From: Parafrankia elaeagni
GTDB lineage: Bacteria > Actinomycetota > Actinomycetes > Frankiales > Frankiaceae
DNA length: 64,000 bases
Assembly: GCF_000374165.1 (NCBI RefSeq)
Contig: NZ_KB893713.1
Span: 14,853-78,852 of the forward strand
Direction of reading: 5' to 3'
Shown piece by piece: positions 1 through 9,045 of the stretch. Below the pieces are notes generated by a model, which did not search any database, was not told where the DNA came from, and saw nothing but the letters and a program-made list of their open reading frames with translations. Numbering within the stretch: the stretch's first letter is position 1; each line of letters opens with the position of its first letter. The translations under genes and the position numbers were made by a program.

Positions 1-101
1 TCTTATCCGGTTCCCGGCATGCCGTCAATACGCCGGCACCGGTTCCGGGCGGGATTCGCGCGCAGCCGTCGTGACGCGCACCCGAGCGCGGGGAGTTGTT
101 C

Positions 102-494
102 GTGGCAGAGCGGATTCCGCTGGTGGATTATCTGGTTCTCGGCGACGAGCCGCATATCGTCGCCCAGGAGTGCGTGCGGTGTTCCGCACGCTTCTTCGAC
201 CGGCGTAACGCGTGCGCGTCCTGTAGCGGTATGGAGTTCCGGGCGGTCGACCTCCCCCGGGAGGGAACGGTGTACACGTTCTCGATCGTGTCACTGGCCC
301 CGCCAGGCGTCCCGGTGCCGTTCGTGGCGGCGGTCGTCGACTGCGGCGGGACGAAGGTGCGCGGAGTGCTGGTGAACATCGAGCCGCGCCCGGAGAACGT
401 CACTCTCGGGATGAAGGTGCGGCTGGCCACCGTTCCCCTTGGGGCGGACACCACGGGCGTCGAGGCGGTCGGGTACGGGTTCGAGCCGGTCTAG
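102..494 (+). CDS. Zn-ribbon/OB-fold (DUF35) protein, thiolase partner
   Basis: A 130-residue protein with the two-part DUF35 layout: an N-terminal zinc ribbon with four cysteines (C24, C27, C38, C41 as CVRC and CASC pairs) followed by an OB-fold-like C-terminal half. Proteins of this family act as acyl-CoA-binding partners of thiolase-like enzymes. The GTG start is preferred over a TTG six bases upstream because GGGAG at 91-95 gives a 6-nt spacing. A thiolase gene starts 94 bases downstream on the same strand, so the two probably form one complex. The 101 bases before the start hold no recognisable gene. Confidence 0.82.
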   Translation: MAERIPLVDYLVLGDEPHIVAQECVRCSARFFDRRNACASCSGMEFRAVDLPREGTVYTFSIVSLAPPGVPVPFVAAVVDCGGTKVRGVLVNIEPRPENVTLGMKVRLATVPLGADTTGVEAVGYGFEPV

Positions 495-588
495 CGCCGG
501 TCACGGCACCAGTGCCGGTCACGGCGCCGGTCCAGTGCCGGTCACGGCACACCCCAGCAGGCTCGCGGAGACGATCGGAAGGTCAGCC

Positions 589-1788
589 ATGGCGGAGGAC
601 GTCTGGATCCTCGGGATCTCGATGACGAAGTTCGGCAAGCACCGGGACAAGGACACCATCGACCTCGCGTCACAGGCGGCGCTCGCCGCGCTCGCCGACG
701 CGGGCGTCACCATGCGCGACGTCGGCGTGCTCGCCGCCGGCAGCCTGACGGGCGGCAGCTCCAGCTTCGGCCAGCTGCTGCAGAAGCAGATCGGGCAGAC
801 CGGCATCCCGGTCTACAACGTCGCGAACGCCTGCGCCACCGGCGCGACCGCGCTGCGCGTCGCGATCATGGCCATCCGGGCCGGTGAGACCGACATCGGG
901 CTGGCCGTGGGCGTCGAGAAGCTCGCCGGCGCGGGCCTGCTCGGCTCGCCGCCGAAGGAGGAGGACGGCACCTGGTCACGCCGGGGCCGCTTCGGCGCGC
1001 TCGCCCCGCTCGAGGGCCGGATCGGCACCGACTCCATGCCGGGCGTCTTCGCCCAGATCGGCCTGGAGTACGGCCACCGGTACGGCGGCGCGGACTTCAA
1101 GCTGTTCGCCCGGATCGCGGAGAAGAACCACGCGCACTCGACCCTCAACCCGCTCGCCGCCTACAGCCGCCGCTTCACGCTCGACGAGATCATGAACGAC
1201 GTCATGATCGCCTATCCGAACACCCGTCCGATGTGCTCGGCGAACTGCGACGGGGCGGCGGCGGCGGTCGTCGTCAGTGACAGCCGGCTGCGACGGATGG
1301 ATCCCGAGCAGCGCCGGCGCGCCGTGAAGATCAGCGCGTCGGTGCTCACCAGCGACCCGTGGCAGGACGCCTGCCAGGTGCTGCCGGACGTCAACACGCT
1401 CACCCGCCAGGCCGCCGCCAGGGCCTACGAGCAGGCCGGGATCGGCCCGAGCGAGCTCGACCTCGTCGAGCTGCACGACTGCTTCGCCACCGCGGAGCTG
1501 GTGCACTACGACAACCTGGGCCTGTGTGAGCCCGGCGGCGCGGTCGACCTCTTCGAGTCGGGCGCAACCTGGCGGGACGGGACGATCCCGGTCAACGTCA
1601 GCGGCGGTCTGGAGTCCAAGGGCCACCCGATCGCGGCGACCGGCATCGCCAACATCTGGGAGATCTGCCACCACCTGCGCGGCGAGGCCGGCGAGCGGCA
1701 GATCCCCGGCGCCCGTGTCGGGCTCGCGCACGTCATCGGGCTCGGCAGCGCCTGCGGGGTGCACATCCTGGAAAAAGCCGCCGCCTGA
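589..1788 (+). CDS. Thiolase family protein (SCP-x/lipid-transfer type)
   Basis: A 399-residue thiolase-fold enzyme that would cleave or form C-C bonds on acyl-CoA substrates. Visible motifs are the nucleophile cysteine (C82 in NACATG), an HDCF segment, the GHPIAATG histidine motif (H346) and the C-terminal GSACG cysteine (C389), so the canonical catalytic set is present. The ATG follows GGAAGG with good spacing; the frame opens about 50 codons earlier but that extension is low-complexity and unlikely to be coding. It lies just after a DUF35 gene, and its TGA overlaps the ATG of the next gene (an MFS exporter) by one base, indicating translational coupling. The substrate is not evident. Confidence 0.9.
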   Translation: MAEDVWILGISMTKFGKHRDKDTIDLASQAALAALADAGVTMRDVGVLAAGSLTGGSSSFGQLLQKQIGQTGIPVYNVANACATGATALRVAIMAIRAGETDIGLAVGVEKLAGAGLLGSPPKEEDGTWSRRGRFGALAPLEGRIGTDSMPGVFAQIGLEYGHRYGGADFKLFARIAEKNHAHSTLNPLAAYSRRFTLDEIMNDVMIAYPNTRPMCSANCDGAAAAVVVSDSRLRRMDPEQRRRAVKISASVLTSDPWQDACQVLPDVNTLTRQAAARAYEQAGIGPSELDLVELHDCFATAELVHYDNLGLCEPGGAVDLFESGATWRDGTIPVNVSGGLESKGHPIAATGIANIWEICHHLRGEAGERQIPGARVGLAHVIGLGSACGVHILEKAAA

Positions 1789-3365
1789 TGCCGCCGGAGC
1801 GGGAGCCAGCCTCCTCGGCGGTCTCGGCGGTCTCGGCGGTCGCCGCGGAGCCCGCCGCCGGGGACGGCCCGTCGGTCGGCGGCCCGTCGGTCGGCGGCCC
1901 GTCGGTCGGCGGCCCGCTGGCCGTGCTGGTGATGGCCGCGACGGCCTTCTCCATCGCGCAGACCACGGTCGTCCCCGGGGTCGGGACGCTGACCGAGGCG
2001 CTGCACACCACCCCGGCGAACGTCTCGTGGGTGTTCAGCGCCTACCTCATCGCCGCCGCGATCCTCACCCCGATCATGGGGCGGCTCGGCGACATGTTCG
2101 GCCGGCGGCGGCTCCTCGTCGTCGCGTTGCTGCTGTTCGCCGTCGGCAGCGTGGCGGCGGCGCTCGCCGGCAGCATCTGGCTGGTGGTGGCGGCGCGGGT
2201 GCTCCAGGCCTCCGGCGGCGGGATCTTCCCGCTGTGCTTCGGCATCATCCGCGAGACCTTCCCGGAGCGCCGCCAGCCGGGCGCCATCGGCCTGATCGCG
2301 GCGATCGCCGGTATCGGTGCCGGTGCCGGTCTGCTCGTCGGCGGCCTGCTGCTCGACCACGCGTCCTGGCGCTGGATCTTCTGGATCGGAGCGATCATGT
2401 CCGGCGCCGCGGCGGTCGGCGCGCTGCTGCTGCGGGAGTCCGGCACCCGCAGCCCCGGCCGGATCGACCTGCCCGGCGCCCTGCTGCTCGCCGTCGGGCT
2501 GACGACGCCGCTCGTCGCGCTCACGCAGACGTCCAGCTGGGGCTGGGGCAGCCCGCGCACCCTCGGGCTGATGGCCGCCGGCCTGGCGGTCCTGGTGTGC
2601 TTCGGGCTGTTCGAGCGCCGGGTCGCCGAGCCCTTGGTCGACATGCGGGTGCTGGGCCGCCCGGTCATCCTGGCCACCAACTTCGCCACCCTGCTGGCCG
2701 GCTCCTGCATGTTCGGCGCGTTCGTGCTCGTCCCGCAGATCGCGCAGGCGCCGGAGTCGGTCGGCTACGGGTTCGGCCTCGACGCCACCGGCGCCGGCCT
2801 GCTGCTGCTGCCCGCCTCGGTCGCCATGCTGCTCATCGGCGCGAACGCCGGCCGGGTCAGCCTGCGGCTCGGCGCCCGCAGGCCCCTCATGGGCGGGTTC
2901 CTGTTCGCCGCCGCCGGCCTGGCCCTGCTGGCCGTCAACCACGGCAGTGAGGGCGTGGTGATCGCGGCGACGTGCGTCGTCTTCATCGGGATCGGCCTGA
3001 GCATGTCGGTGGTTCCGAACATCATCGTCGTGTCCGCCCCGGCCGACGCGACCGGGCAGGCCACCGGGGTGAACGCGCTGGTGCGCTCGGTCGGCGCGGC
3101 GCTCGGCTCGCAGGTCGTAGCCACCCTGCTCGCGGCCAGCGGGACCGCGGATCACCCGCTGCCCACCGACGGCGCCTTCACCCGGGCCTTCTGGCTCGCC
3201 ACCGGCGCCGCCACCTGCGCGGCCCTCGCCGCCGTGCTGATCCCCCGGCACCGCCCCGCCCCGAACGTGGACGCGGACATCGCGGGCGTGCCCCCCGCCG
3301 ACTCGGGCGCGGACCCGGCGGCGGCCGCGACCATGGGGCAGCCGAAAGCCGACCGGCCGGCCTGA
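1788..3365 (+). CDS. MFS transporter, DHA2-like drug/metabolite exporter
   Basis: A 525-residue multi-pass membrane protein with many hydrophobic helices (a 14-helix DHA2 topology is likely) and the MFS motif A region GRLGDMFGRRR after the second helix. DHA2 members export lipophilic compounds using the proton gradient. The N-terminal 45 residues are cytoplasmic and low-complexity: three SAV-type repeats and three perfect SVGGP repeats. The start overlaps the thiolase stop by one base. A second MFS exporter (6146-7672, minus strand) shares the sequence style, including PETGYGFG-like versus PESVGYGFG segments, so the two are probable paralogues. Substrate unknown. Confidence 0.9.
   Translation: MPPEREPASSAVSAVSAVAAEPAAGDGPSVGGPSVGGPSVGGPLAVLVMAATAFSIAQTTVVPGVGTLTEALHTTPANVSWVFSAYLIAAAILTPIMGRLGDMFGRRRLLVVALLLFAVGSVAAALAGSIWLVVAARVLQASGGGIFPLCFGIIRETFPERRQPGAIGLIAAIAGIGAGAGLLVGGLLLDHASWRWIFWIGAIMSGAAAVGALLLRESGTRSPGRIDLPGALLLAVGLTTPLVALTQTSSWGWGSPRTLGLMAAGLAVLVCFGLFERRVAEPLVDMRVLGRPVILATNFATLLAGSCMFGAFVLVPQIAQAPESVGYGFGLDATGAGLLLLPASVAMLLIGANAGRVSLRLGARRPLMGGFLFAAAGLALLAVNHGSEGVVIAATCVVFIGIGLSMSVVPNIIVVSAPADATGQATGVNALVRSVGAALGSQVVATLLAASGTADHPLPTDGAFTRAFWLATGAATCAALAAVLIPRHRPAPNVDADIAGVPPADSGADPAAAATMGQPKADRPA
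1871..1915 (+). repeat. Three perfect 15-bp tandem repeats in the MFS gene
   Basis: Three identical copies of GTCGGTCGGCGGCCC lie end to end and encode SVGGP three times in the cytoplasmic N-terminal tail of the exporter. A 9-bp unit (TCGGCGGTC, three copies at 1815-1841) lies just upstream. The identity of the copies points to recent slippage rather than old selected repeats. Confidence 0.95.
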
Positions 3366-3376
3366 GCATCTCCCGA

Positions 3377-3408
3377 GCTCCGGGGCGGCATCGGGTTCGC
3401 CCCGGAGC
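3377..3408. terminator. Hairpin between convergent genes
   Basis: GCTCCGGGGC and GCCCCGGAGC form a perfect 10-bp stem around a 12-nt loop in the 58-base gap between the exporter (plus) and the thioesterase (minus). There is no T tract, as is usual for actinobacterial hairpin terminators. It could end transcription from both sides. Confidence 0.6.
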
Positions 3409-3423
3409 CGCCCCGGAGCCGGG

Positions 3424-4017
3424 TCAGCGCTGGCCGGGCAGGAGAGTGATGAACAGGGCCTCGGCGTCGGCGGTCACGGTCTCCCCGTCGTAGATCGCAC
3501 CGGTGATGTGCCGCTTGCGCCCCTCCTCCCCGCCGAACAGGATCTCCACCCGCAGCCTGACGTCGATCGGGGTGATGTTGCGGAAGTTCACGTTCAGGTA
3601 GGCCGTGCGTGCCATCGGGCGACCACCGGCATTCGAAAGGCGCCCCATCATCTCGTCGAACATCAGCGGGATGGCCCCGCCGTGGGCCGCACCGAAACCG
3701 CCGAGATAATAGCGGCCGAAGGTCACGTGCCCGACCAGGCGCAGTTCGTCGGCCTCGTCGACGTGCACCACCGGGAGCAGCGCCTGCGCCCGGCCCGGGA
3801 TACCGGGAATCCGGCCCGAGGCCTGCACGGCCTCCGGCACGGAATACGACTTCATGAGGCCGGTCAGTTCTTCCATCCCCTGCCGGGCCCGGGCCGCCAC
3901 CTCCACCGGGAGCCGAACACCACTGATCGTGTCCTGCAAGACCCGCAGGGCATCGGACAGCCGACCGAACTCGGATTCCTCGGCGGACAGCTGCCGATCA
4001 CTGTTCCAGATATCCAC
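3424..4017 (-). CDS. Hotdog-fold thioesterase (PaaI/4HBT-like)
   Basis: A 197-residue protein whose C-terminal two thirds match the 4HBT hotdog pattern: an AAHGGAIPLMFDEMMG helix, the region that carries the catalytic Asp/Glu and HGG in PaaI-type acyl-CoA thioesterases, followed by a conserved beta-sheet with YLNVNFRNITP. It likely hydrolyses an acyl-CoA. The first 70 residues are a helical extension, including a KSYS stretch, seen in related actinobacterial proteins. The start is GTG with a weak ribosome site. It is transcribed alone and converges on the exporter. Confidence 0.78.
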   Translation of the reverse strand: MDIWNSDRQLSAEESEFGRLSDALRVLQDTISGVRLPVEVAARARQGMEELTGLMKSYSVPEAVQASGRIPGIPGRAQALLPVVHVDEADELRLVGHVTFGRYYLGGFGAAHGGAIPLMFDEMMGRLSNAGGRPMARTAYLNVNFRNITPIDVRLRVEILFGGEEGRKRHITGAIYDGETVTADAEALFITLLPGQR

Positions 4018-4148
4018 CCGCCGATTATCCCATTTCAGGACGCTTGGTGGAGCAGGTCGGCGCCAGGTTACTCAGTACCCGGCCAATACGTCCGACAAAG
4101 ATCGCGAGAAGCATTGTCCGGCGCCGCCCGGCTCCGGAACCGCCCGGC

Positions 4149-4181
4149 GGGCCCTGGCCGACGTGCTCTCGGCCAGGGCCC
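4149..4181 (-). terminator. Perfect 13-bp hairpin after the membrane-anchored unknown
   Basis: GGGCCCTGGCCGA and TCGGCCAGGGCCC pair perfectly over 13 bp with a 7-nt loop, starting 15 bases after the TGA of the gene at 4197-5069. The position fits a Rho-independent-like terminator without a U tail. Confidence 0.7.
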
Positions 4182-4196
4182 TCGGTTCGCGGGCGG

Positions 4197-5069
4197 TCAG
4201 ATGCGCCAGGAGACGCTGCCCGGGCCCGGGTCGTCGAACCGGACGAGGTCGTACCCGTCGGTGACGTCGAAGACGAGTGTCGTGGTCGTCGGGGAACCTG
4301 GCTCGCTGACATCCACACCGAACATCGAATCCGAGAAGAGCGGAGTGGTGATCCTTCCGTCGGGGCCCTGGATGGAGAAGGTGAGGAAGTCGGGCCACCC
4401 GTAGTTCGGGCTCTGCACCGTCACGTCCACCACGACGTAGGTGCCGTTGCGGGGCCGCGTCGGATATCCCCCTTCGGGGGCCGTCGCCTGCCGGCGGACG
4501 TTGTCGACGGTGAGGCTGAAGGAGACGGGCTGCTCGCAGTCGAGCATGTCGTAACGAAGGACCACCGTCTCGCCCGCGGCGACGACGGGGTCCGTTTCGT
4601 CCGGTGACCGCGGACCCAGATCCGCCACACCACCCAGGGGTTCGGGGCAGCCGGCGATCCCGCCCGACACCGGGCCCATACCCGACATCGTCGGGCCGTA
4701 GAAACCCTCCTCCTCGGGGCTGGTGTCGTTCAGTTCCCAGGCGAGGTCTCGTGCCAGGTCACCGCGGTCGTCACGGACGGCTGTGAGTGCGCTCAGCGCG
4801 ACGGCCGCGGCCGAGAACACCGTGATGACGACGAGCAGCCAGCCGTGCCACGCCGGCGTGCCCGCGGGCGCCGCGGGTGGCTGCGGCGGATACCAGCCGT
4901 AGGGCGGCCACGGACTCCCGGGAACGCCTGGCGGCACGGGCCCGTGGTCGACCGATGCCACCTCCGGCCCCTGGGCCGGGGCCTCCGGAGACGGCGGCGA
5001 CACCGGCGTGGATTGGGAAGCGGCCACTCCGGATTGTTCCTCTGGTGCTTTTTCGCGGTCCTCCGCCAT
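4197..5069 (-). CDS. Single-pass membrane protein with DUF4352-like extracellular domain
   Basis: A 290-residue protein of unknown function. It has an acidic, Pro-rich cytoplasmic tail (residues 1-75, with PPYGWYPPQPP), one transmembrane segment (about 78-100, WLLVVITVFSAAAVALSAL) and an extracytoplasmic beta-rich domain. That domain carries a phrase typical of DUF4352 immunoglobulin-like folds (GTYVVVDVTVQSPNYG) and two cysteines that may pair. The ATG was chosen because the longer frame upstream reads through intergenic sequence. A strong hairpin follows the stop. Such proteins are common beside actinobacterial envelope genes; no enzymatic role is visible. Confidence 0.72.
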   Translation of the reverse strand: MAEDREKAPEEQSGVAASQSTPVSPPSPEAPAQGPEVASVDHGPVPPGVPGSPWPPYGWYPPQPPAAPAGTPAWHGWLLVVITVFSAAAVALSALTAVRDDRGDLARDLAWELNDTSPEEEGFYGPTMSGMGPVSGGIAGCPEPLGGVADLGPRSPDETDPVVAAGETVVLRYDMLDCEQPVSFSLTVDNVRRQATAPEGGYPTRPRNGTYVVVDVTVQSPNYGWPDFLTFSIQGPDGRITTPLFSDSMFGVDVSEPGSPTTTTLVFDVTDGYDLVRFDDPGPGSVSWRI

Positions 5070-5206
5070 GCCCCACCCCTTCGTTCGGGATCCCGGGGCT
5101 CCGGAATCCCGCCACACGGAACGACGCACATTAGCAGGAATGCACTGCCGGTCGCCTTTTCCGCATTTCGGCCGAAGATGGCGGGGACCGCGGAGGTCAC
5201 GAAGCC

Positions 5207-6058
5207 TCAGAACAGCGTCAGGGGCTCCGCGGGAATCGGCGTCGGCAGCGCTTCGAGTTCCGGAACCCGGGCTCGGACGTCGTCGTGGAAACGCCGGGCG
5301 AGCAGCGGCGCGTCGGCGTTGTCGGGGGTGTGGATGAAGACTGTCGGCGAACGGCCCTCGCGCAGCCATCCGGTGACGACGTCGACCCAGGGCTGCCAGC
5401 CCTCGGCGGTCCGCTCCGCGTCGTCCCGGCCGAGGTAGCGGACGATCGGGCGGTCGGTCAGCGCCTCGGTGCGCAGGGGGGTGCGGGGTTTCTTGGCCCA
5501 GGCGTCCCGCTCGGCGTCGCTCGTCGGCGGGCTGCGGAAGAACACCGTCGTGTCGAAGGGGATCCATTCGGCGTCCAGCGGCGCGAGTGCCGACGCGAGC
5601 AGGCTCGCCGCGCGCGGGTTCTCGAAGAACGCCGGATGGCGGACCTCCACGGCGTACCGGTGGCCGGTGCCGAGCCGGCTCAGGAACCGGCCGAGCAGCC
5701 CGACGTCGGCCGGCCCGAAGGCCGCGGGCAGCTGCGCCCACACCGCGTGCACCCGGGGGCCGAGCGGCTCGATCGCGGCCAGGAAGGAGCGGGCGAGGTC
5801 GTCGACGTCGGTCAGGCAGCGGTCGTGGGTGATGGTTTTCGGCAGTTTGGCGACGAGGCGGAACCCGGGGTCGGTCTGCCGCGCCCAGGAAAGCGCCGTC
5901 TCGCGGTTCGGGGTGGCATAGAACGTGGTGTTCCCCTCGACCGCGTTGCACCAGCTGGCGTAGCTGCGCAGCCGCTCGTGTGCCGGCAGCGGATGCGCCA
6001 GGAAACGCCCCTGCCAGGAGCGGTGGCTCCACATCGCGCAGCCCACGTGAAGGCGCAT
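5207..6058 (-). CDS. DUF72 family protein
   Basis: A 283-residue TIM-barrel-like protein of the DUF72 (YecE) family. Signature stretches include the N-terminal GCAMWSHRSWQG, FLAHPLPAHERL, NAVEGNTTFYATP and KLPKTITHDRCL, and a later VEVRHPAFF. The biochemical role of the family is not settled. The start is placed at MRLHVG because the family domain begins there; in-frame alternatives lie up to nine codons upstream. It stands alone, with about 90 bases to the exporter gene upstream on the same strand. Confidence 0.88.
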   Translation of the reverse strand: MRLHVGCAMWSHRSWQGRFLAHPLPAHERLRSYASWCNAVEGNTTFYATPNRETALSWARQTDPGFRLVAKLPKTITHDRCLTDVDDLARSFLAAIEPLGPRVHAVWAQLPAAFGPADVGLLGRFLSRLGTGHRYAVEVRHPAFFENPRAASLLASALAPLDAEWIPFDTTVFFRSPPTSDAERDAWAKKPRTPLRTEALTDRPIVRYLGRDDAERTAEGWQPWVDVVTGWLREGRSPTVFIHTPDNADAPLLARRFHDDVRARVPELEALPTPIPAEPLTLF

Positions 6059-6145
6059 GCCACGGAGCATATGCACCGCCGGCACCGGAACCGCCGCCGT
6101 GACGGGTGCGGTGCGGTGCCGGATACCGGGTGCCGGGTGACTCCG

Positions 6146-7672
6146 TCAGACCGCCGTGCCGGAGCTGGCAGGGCTGCCGGAGCTGGCTGACCGGCCCCGC
6201 GGGATGGCCACCGACAGGAGTGCGGCGATCACGGCGGCGGCGGCGCACATGGCGAACAGCACCTGGTAACCCTCGAGCGAGGGCAGCTCGGCGGCGCCGA
6301 CGGACACCGTCTGCGCCGCGAGGATGCTGCCGCCGATGGCGCTGGCCAGCGAGCTGCCGATCGAGCGGAACAGAGCGTTCAGGCCGTTTGCCGCCGCGAT
6401 CTCGGTCGGCGGGGTGAAGAGGTTGATGAGCGAGGGCATGGCGGCGTAGCCGATACCCGTTCCGATGCCGACCACGGTGTTGCACAGGATGATCTGCCAC
6501 AGCGAGTCGGAGAAGATGATGCGCGTACCCCAGCCGAGGGCCACCACGACGGCGCCGACGGCGAGCGTGGACGCACCGCCGAACCGCACCACCATCCGTG
6601 CGGCGACGGGCGCCAGGAGCAGCATGCCGATACCGCTCGGCAGCATCGCGAGGCCGCCGACGACCAGCGACGAGCCGAAGCCGTACCCGGTCTCCTCCGG
6701 CGCCTGCACGAACGACGCCGTGCCGATCATCGAGGCGAACAGGGCGAAGCCGAACAGCAGCGAGGCGATGTTCGTCAGCAGCAACGGGCGGCGCAGGAAG
6801 GCCGCCATGTCGACGAGCGGGTCACGGATCCGGCGCTCGACCGCTCCGAGCGTCACCAGCAGGACGACACCGAGGGCCAGCAGGCCGAGCACCCACGGCG
6901 AGCCCCAGCCCCAGTTGCCCGCTTCGGCGAGCGGGAGCATCAGCGCGACCAGCCCGGCGCTCAGCAGCGCCGCTCCCACCAGGTCGACCCGCCCCCCGGT
7001 GCGGCTGGGAGCCTCGGGAACGATCGCGAGAATCAGGGCGAACGACAACACGCCACCGACAGCAGTGATCCAGAAGAGCACGTGGAAGTCGGCGTGCTCG
7101 GCGATCAGGCCGGCCAGCGGCAGGCTCAGCGCCGCGCCGACACCGAGCATCGAGCTGATCAGCGCGATGGCCGACCCGACCCGCTCCTTCGGCAGCAGCG
7201 ACACGAGCAGGCTGATCCCGAGCGGAATCGCGGCCGCGGACAGGCCCTGGATGGCCCGCCCGACGATCAGCAGCGCGACGTTGCTGGTCAGTGCGGCCAT
7301 CAGGGATCCGGCGGCCAGGGCGGCCATCGCCACGAGCAGCATGCGGCGCTTGCCGAACATGTCACCGAGCCGCCCCATCACGGGTACGGCGACGGCTGCG
7401 ACCAGCAGCGTGGACGTCAGCAGCCACTCGACGTTCGTGTGCGTGGTGTTCAGCTCGGCCGGCAGGATCGACAGCACCGGCACGAGCAGCCCCTGCGCCA
7501 TCGCCACCAGCAGCGCGGCAAAGCCGACCACGACGAGCTCGAGGCTCGCGCGGCCGGGGGACGTGTGGGACCTGATCTCGGCCTCCGCCGCGGCCTGACG
7601 GCCGGGCGGGCCCGCGGTCTGGGCGGTCCCCTGCGGGCCGGCGTTCCCCACCGACACGGACACCTCGGTCAT
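6146..7672 (-). CDS. MFS transporter, DHA2-like
   Basis: A 508-residue multi-pass transporter with motif A GRLGDMFGKRR and about 14 hydrophobic segments. The N-terminal 40 residues are polar and probably cytoplasmic. It resembles the exporter at 1788-3365 in length, helix order and several phrases (NWGWGSP versus SWGWGSP, EETGYGFG). It would export a lipophilic compound or drug by proton antiport. The ATG follows GAGGGACC. No regulator sits directly beside it, although a TetR gene begins about 500 bases away and a decayed F420 gene lies between them. Confidence 0.9.
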   Translation of the reverse strand: MTEVSVSVGNAGPQGTAQTAGPPGRQAAAEAEIRSHTSPGRASLELVVVGFAALLVAMAQGLLVPVLSILPAELNTTHTNVEWLLTSTLLVAAVAVPVMGRLGDMFGKRRMLLVAMAALAAGSLMAALTSNVALLIVGRAIQGLSAAAIPLGISLLVSLLPKERVGSAIALISSMLGVGAALSLPLAGLIAEHADFHVLFWITAVGGVLSFALILAIVPEAPSRTGGRVDLVGAALLSAGLVALMLPLAEAGNWGWGSPWVLGLLALGVVLLVTLGAVERRIRDPLVDMAAFLRRPLLLTNIASLLFGFALFASMIGTASFVQAPEETGYGFGSSLVVGGLAMLPSGIGMLLLAPVAARMVVRFGGASTLAVGAVVVALGWGTRIIFSDSLWQIILCNTVVGIGTGIGYAAMPSLINLFTPPTEIAAANGLNALFRSIGSSLASAIGGSILAAQTVSVGAAELPSLEGYQVLFAMCAAAAVIAALLSVAIPRGRSASSGSPASSGTAV

Positions 7673-7906
7673 ACCTGGTCCCTCGGGGTCTTGTGTGCTG
7701 ACAGCCCCGCCCGGCCCGCGGGCCGACGGCGGAGCCGAGCGCTACCGGAAGAATTTCCTCCATTTACGCTAGCACAACCGGACGACAGGCCTCCGCTTAG
7801 TCCTGACCGACCCCCCCTGCAGGTCACGTCACCCGAGCCGGGGCCATCGGGTAGCAGGAAGAAGGCCAGCAGGGCCCGGCGTCCCGTCGGGTCGGAAGGA
7901 GGGGCC

Positions 7907-8133
7907 GTGGCGACGCAGTCCGTGCCCAAGGAGCTCGGTGAGCTGCTCACCGCGCCGAACCCGAGCGTCATCACGACGCTGCGGCCGGGCGGCCAGCCCG
8001 TGACCGGATCTCCACGCACTACATCGGCGGGCCCTGTCCCGACCGGGTCCGCGGCCGGGTGAGCGCCTGGATCGAGGTCCTGCGCTGGCACGGCTGGCAG
8101 GCGGGCAGGAGCAGCGGCGGCACCACCCACTGA
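7907..8133 (+). pseudogene. Remnant of a PPOX-class F420-dependent oxidoreductase
   Basis: A GTG preceded by GGAGGGG opens a frame reading VATQSVPKELGELL, then NPSVITTLRPGGQPVT. This is the N-terminus of Rv1155-like pyridoxamine-oxidase-fold enzymes. It then shifts by one frame directly into their C-terminus: ISTHYIGGPCPDR, then RVSAWIEVLRWHGW, ending at TGA. The roughly 70-75 middle residues that carry most of the flavin-binding barrel are missing. An internal deletion with frameshift near 8010 explains this, so the gene is dead. Both ends are still well conserved, so the loss looks recent. Confidence 0.75.
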
Positions 8134-8197
8134 CCACGGCGAAAGGCGCGGGCGCGGGACGACCTCCGAGAGGCACCCAACACCCGCGCCCGGTGGC

Positions 8198-9025
8198 TCA
8201 GCCTGTGGCTGTTCCGCCCGCGGCAGCCCCCGCGACGGAGCCGGCGGCGGCGCTCCCGGTACCGGCGTTCCCGGCGGCGGCGTTCCCGGCGGCGGCGTTC
8301 CCGGCGGCGGCTTCGGCGCCGGCACCGAGGCCGCGCAGACAGAACGCCCAGACGCGGTCACCGACCTCGGCGGCCGACTCGTTCCTGTGGGATGCGAAGG
8401 CGTAGTGGTGGAACACCGCCCGCACCAGCAGGTTGACGAACTCCGCGGCCTCCGCGGTGTCGATGGGCGCGATGAGCCCGGCGTCGCGTGCCGCTTCCAG
8501 CTCGCCGGCGACGAGACTGGCGAAGGGGCGGGTGGCGTGCTCGACCTCGTCGGGGTAGAGCTGGTGCAGCCGCCAGTGCTCGGCGGTGATGAACCGCGCC
8601 CCGCCGCCCACGCCGAGCTTGACGCCGTTGCCGCCGCCCCCACCAGCGGCGGCACCGTCACCAGATCCGTCACCGGCGGCCTCGCGGTCGCGGTCGATGG
8701 CGGACAGGGCCGCCTGGATGTGCAGGCGCAGGCGGGCGAGCGGGTCCGGCTCGTGTGCCGCCCGCTCCCGGTAGTGCGTGGTCTGCTCGCTGATGACGTC
8801 CTCGATGACCGCGAGCAGGAGCTGGTCCTTCCCCGGGAAGTGCCGGTAGAAGGTCTGCATGGCGACGCCGGCCTCCTTCACGAGGTCCTGCGTCGTGAAG
8901 GAGGAACCCCTGCTGGTGATCAGTCGCCGCGCGGCGTCGACGATCACCTTCATCTGCTGCATGCTGCGGGACCGGGACCGCTGGACCAGCGGCGACCGGT
9001 CCACGGCACGGTCGGCCCAGGACAC
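8198..9025 (-). CDS. TetR family transcriptional regulator with repeat tail
   Basis: A 275-residue regulator. The N-terminal helix-turn-helix is clear: DAARRLITSRGSSFTTQDLV, then KEAGVAMQTFYRHFPGKDQLL. The C-terminal ligand domain contains an Ala/Gly-rich internal insert and ends in a 40-residue tail with the repeated unit AAAGN. The start is uncertain: GTG at 9025 sits next to GGAGG and just after the stop of the upstream reductase gene. It is the last gene of the minus-strand catabolic run, so it may control that run, but no operator was tied to it. Confidence 0.82.
   Translation of the reverse strand: MSWADRAVDRSPLVQRSRSRSMQQMKVIVDAARRLITSRGSSFTTQDLVKEAGVAMQTFYRHFPGKDQLLLAVIEDVISEQTTHYRERAAHEPDPLARLRLHIQAALSAIDRDREAAGDGSGDGAAAGGGGGNGVKLGVGGGARFITAEHWRLHQLYPDEVEHATRPFASLVAGELEAARDAGLIAPIDTAEAAEFVNLLVRAVFHHYAFASHRNESAAEVGDRVWAFCLRGLGAGAEAAAGNAAAGNAAAGNAGTGSAAAGSVAGAAAGGTATG
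8264..8308 (-). repeat. Three perfect 15-bp tandem repeats in the TetR tail
   Basis: Three identical copies of GGCGTTCCCGGCGGC (plus-strand reading) encode the AAAGN units of the regulator's C-terminal tail, which lies outside the DNA-binding and ligand domains. Confidence 0.95.
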
Positions 9026-9045
9026 CCCTCCGACGGTACCGGTGT

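Noticed and set aside
1506-3251. 581-codon frame antisense to the MFS exporter
   Set aside because: Low-complexity Gly/Gln/Arg translation typical of antisense high-GC frames.
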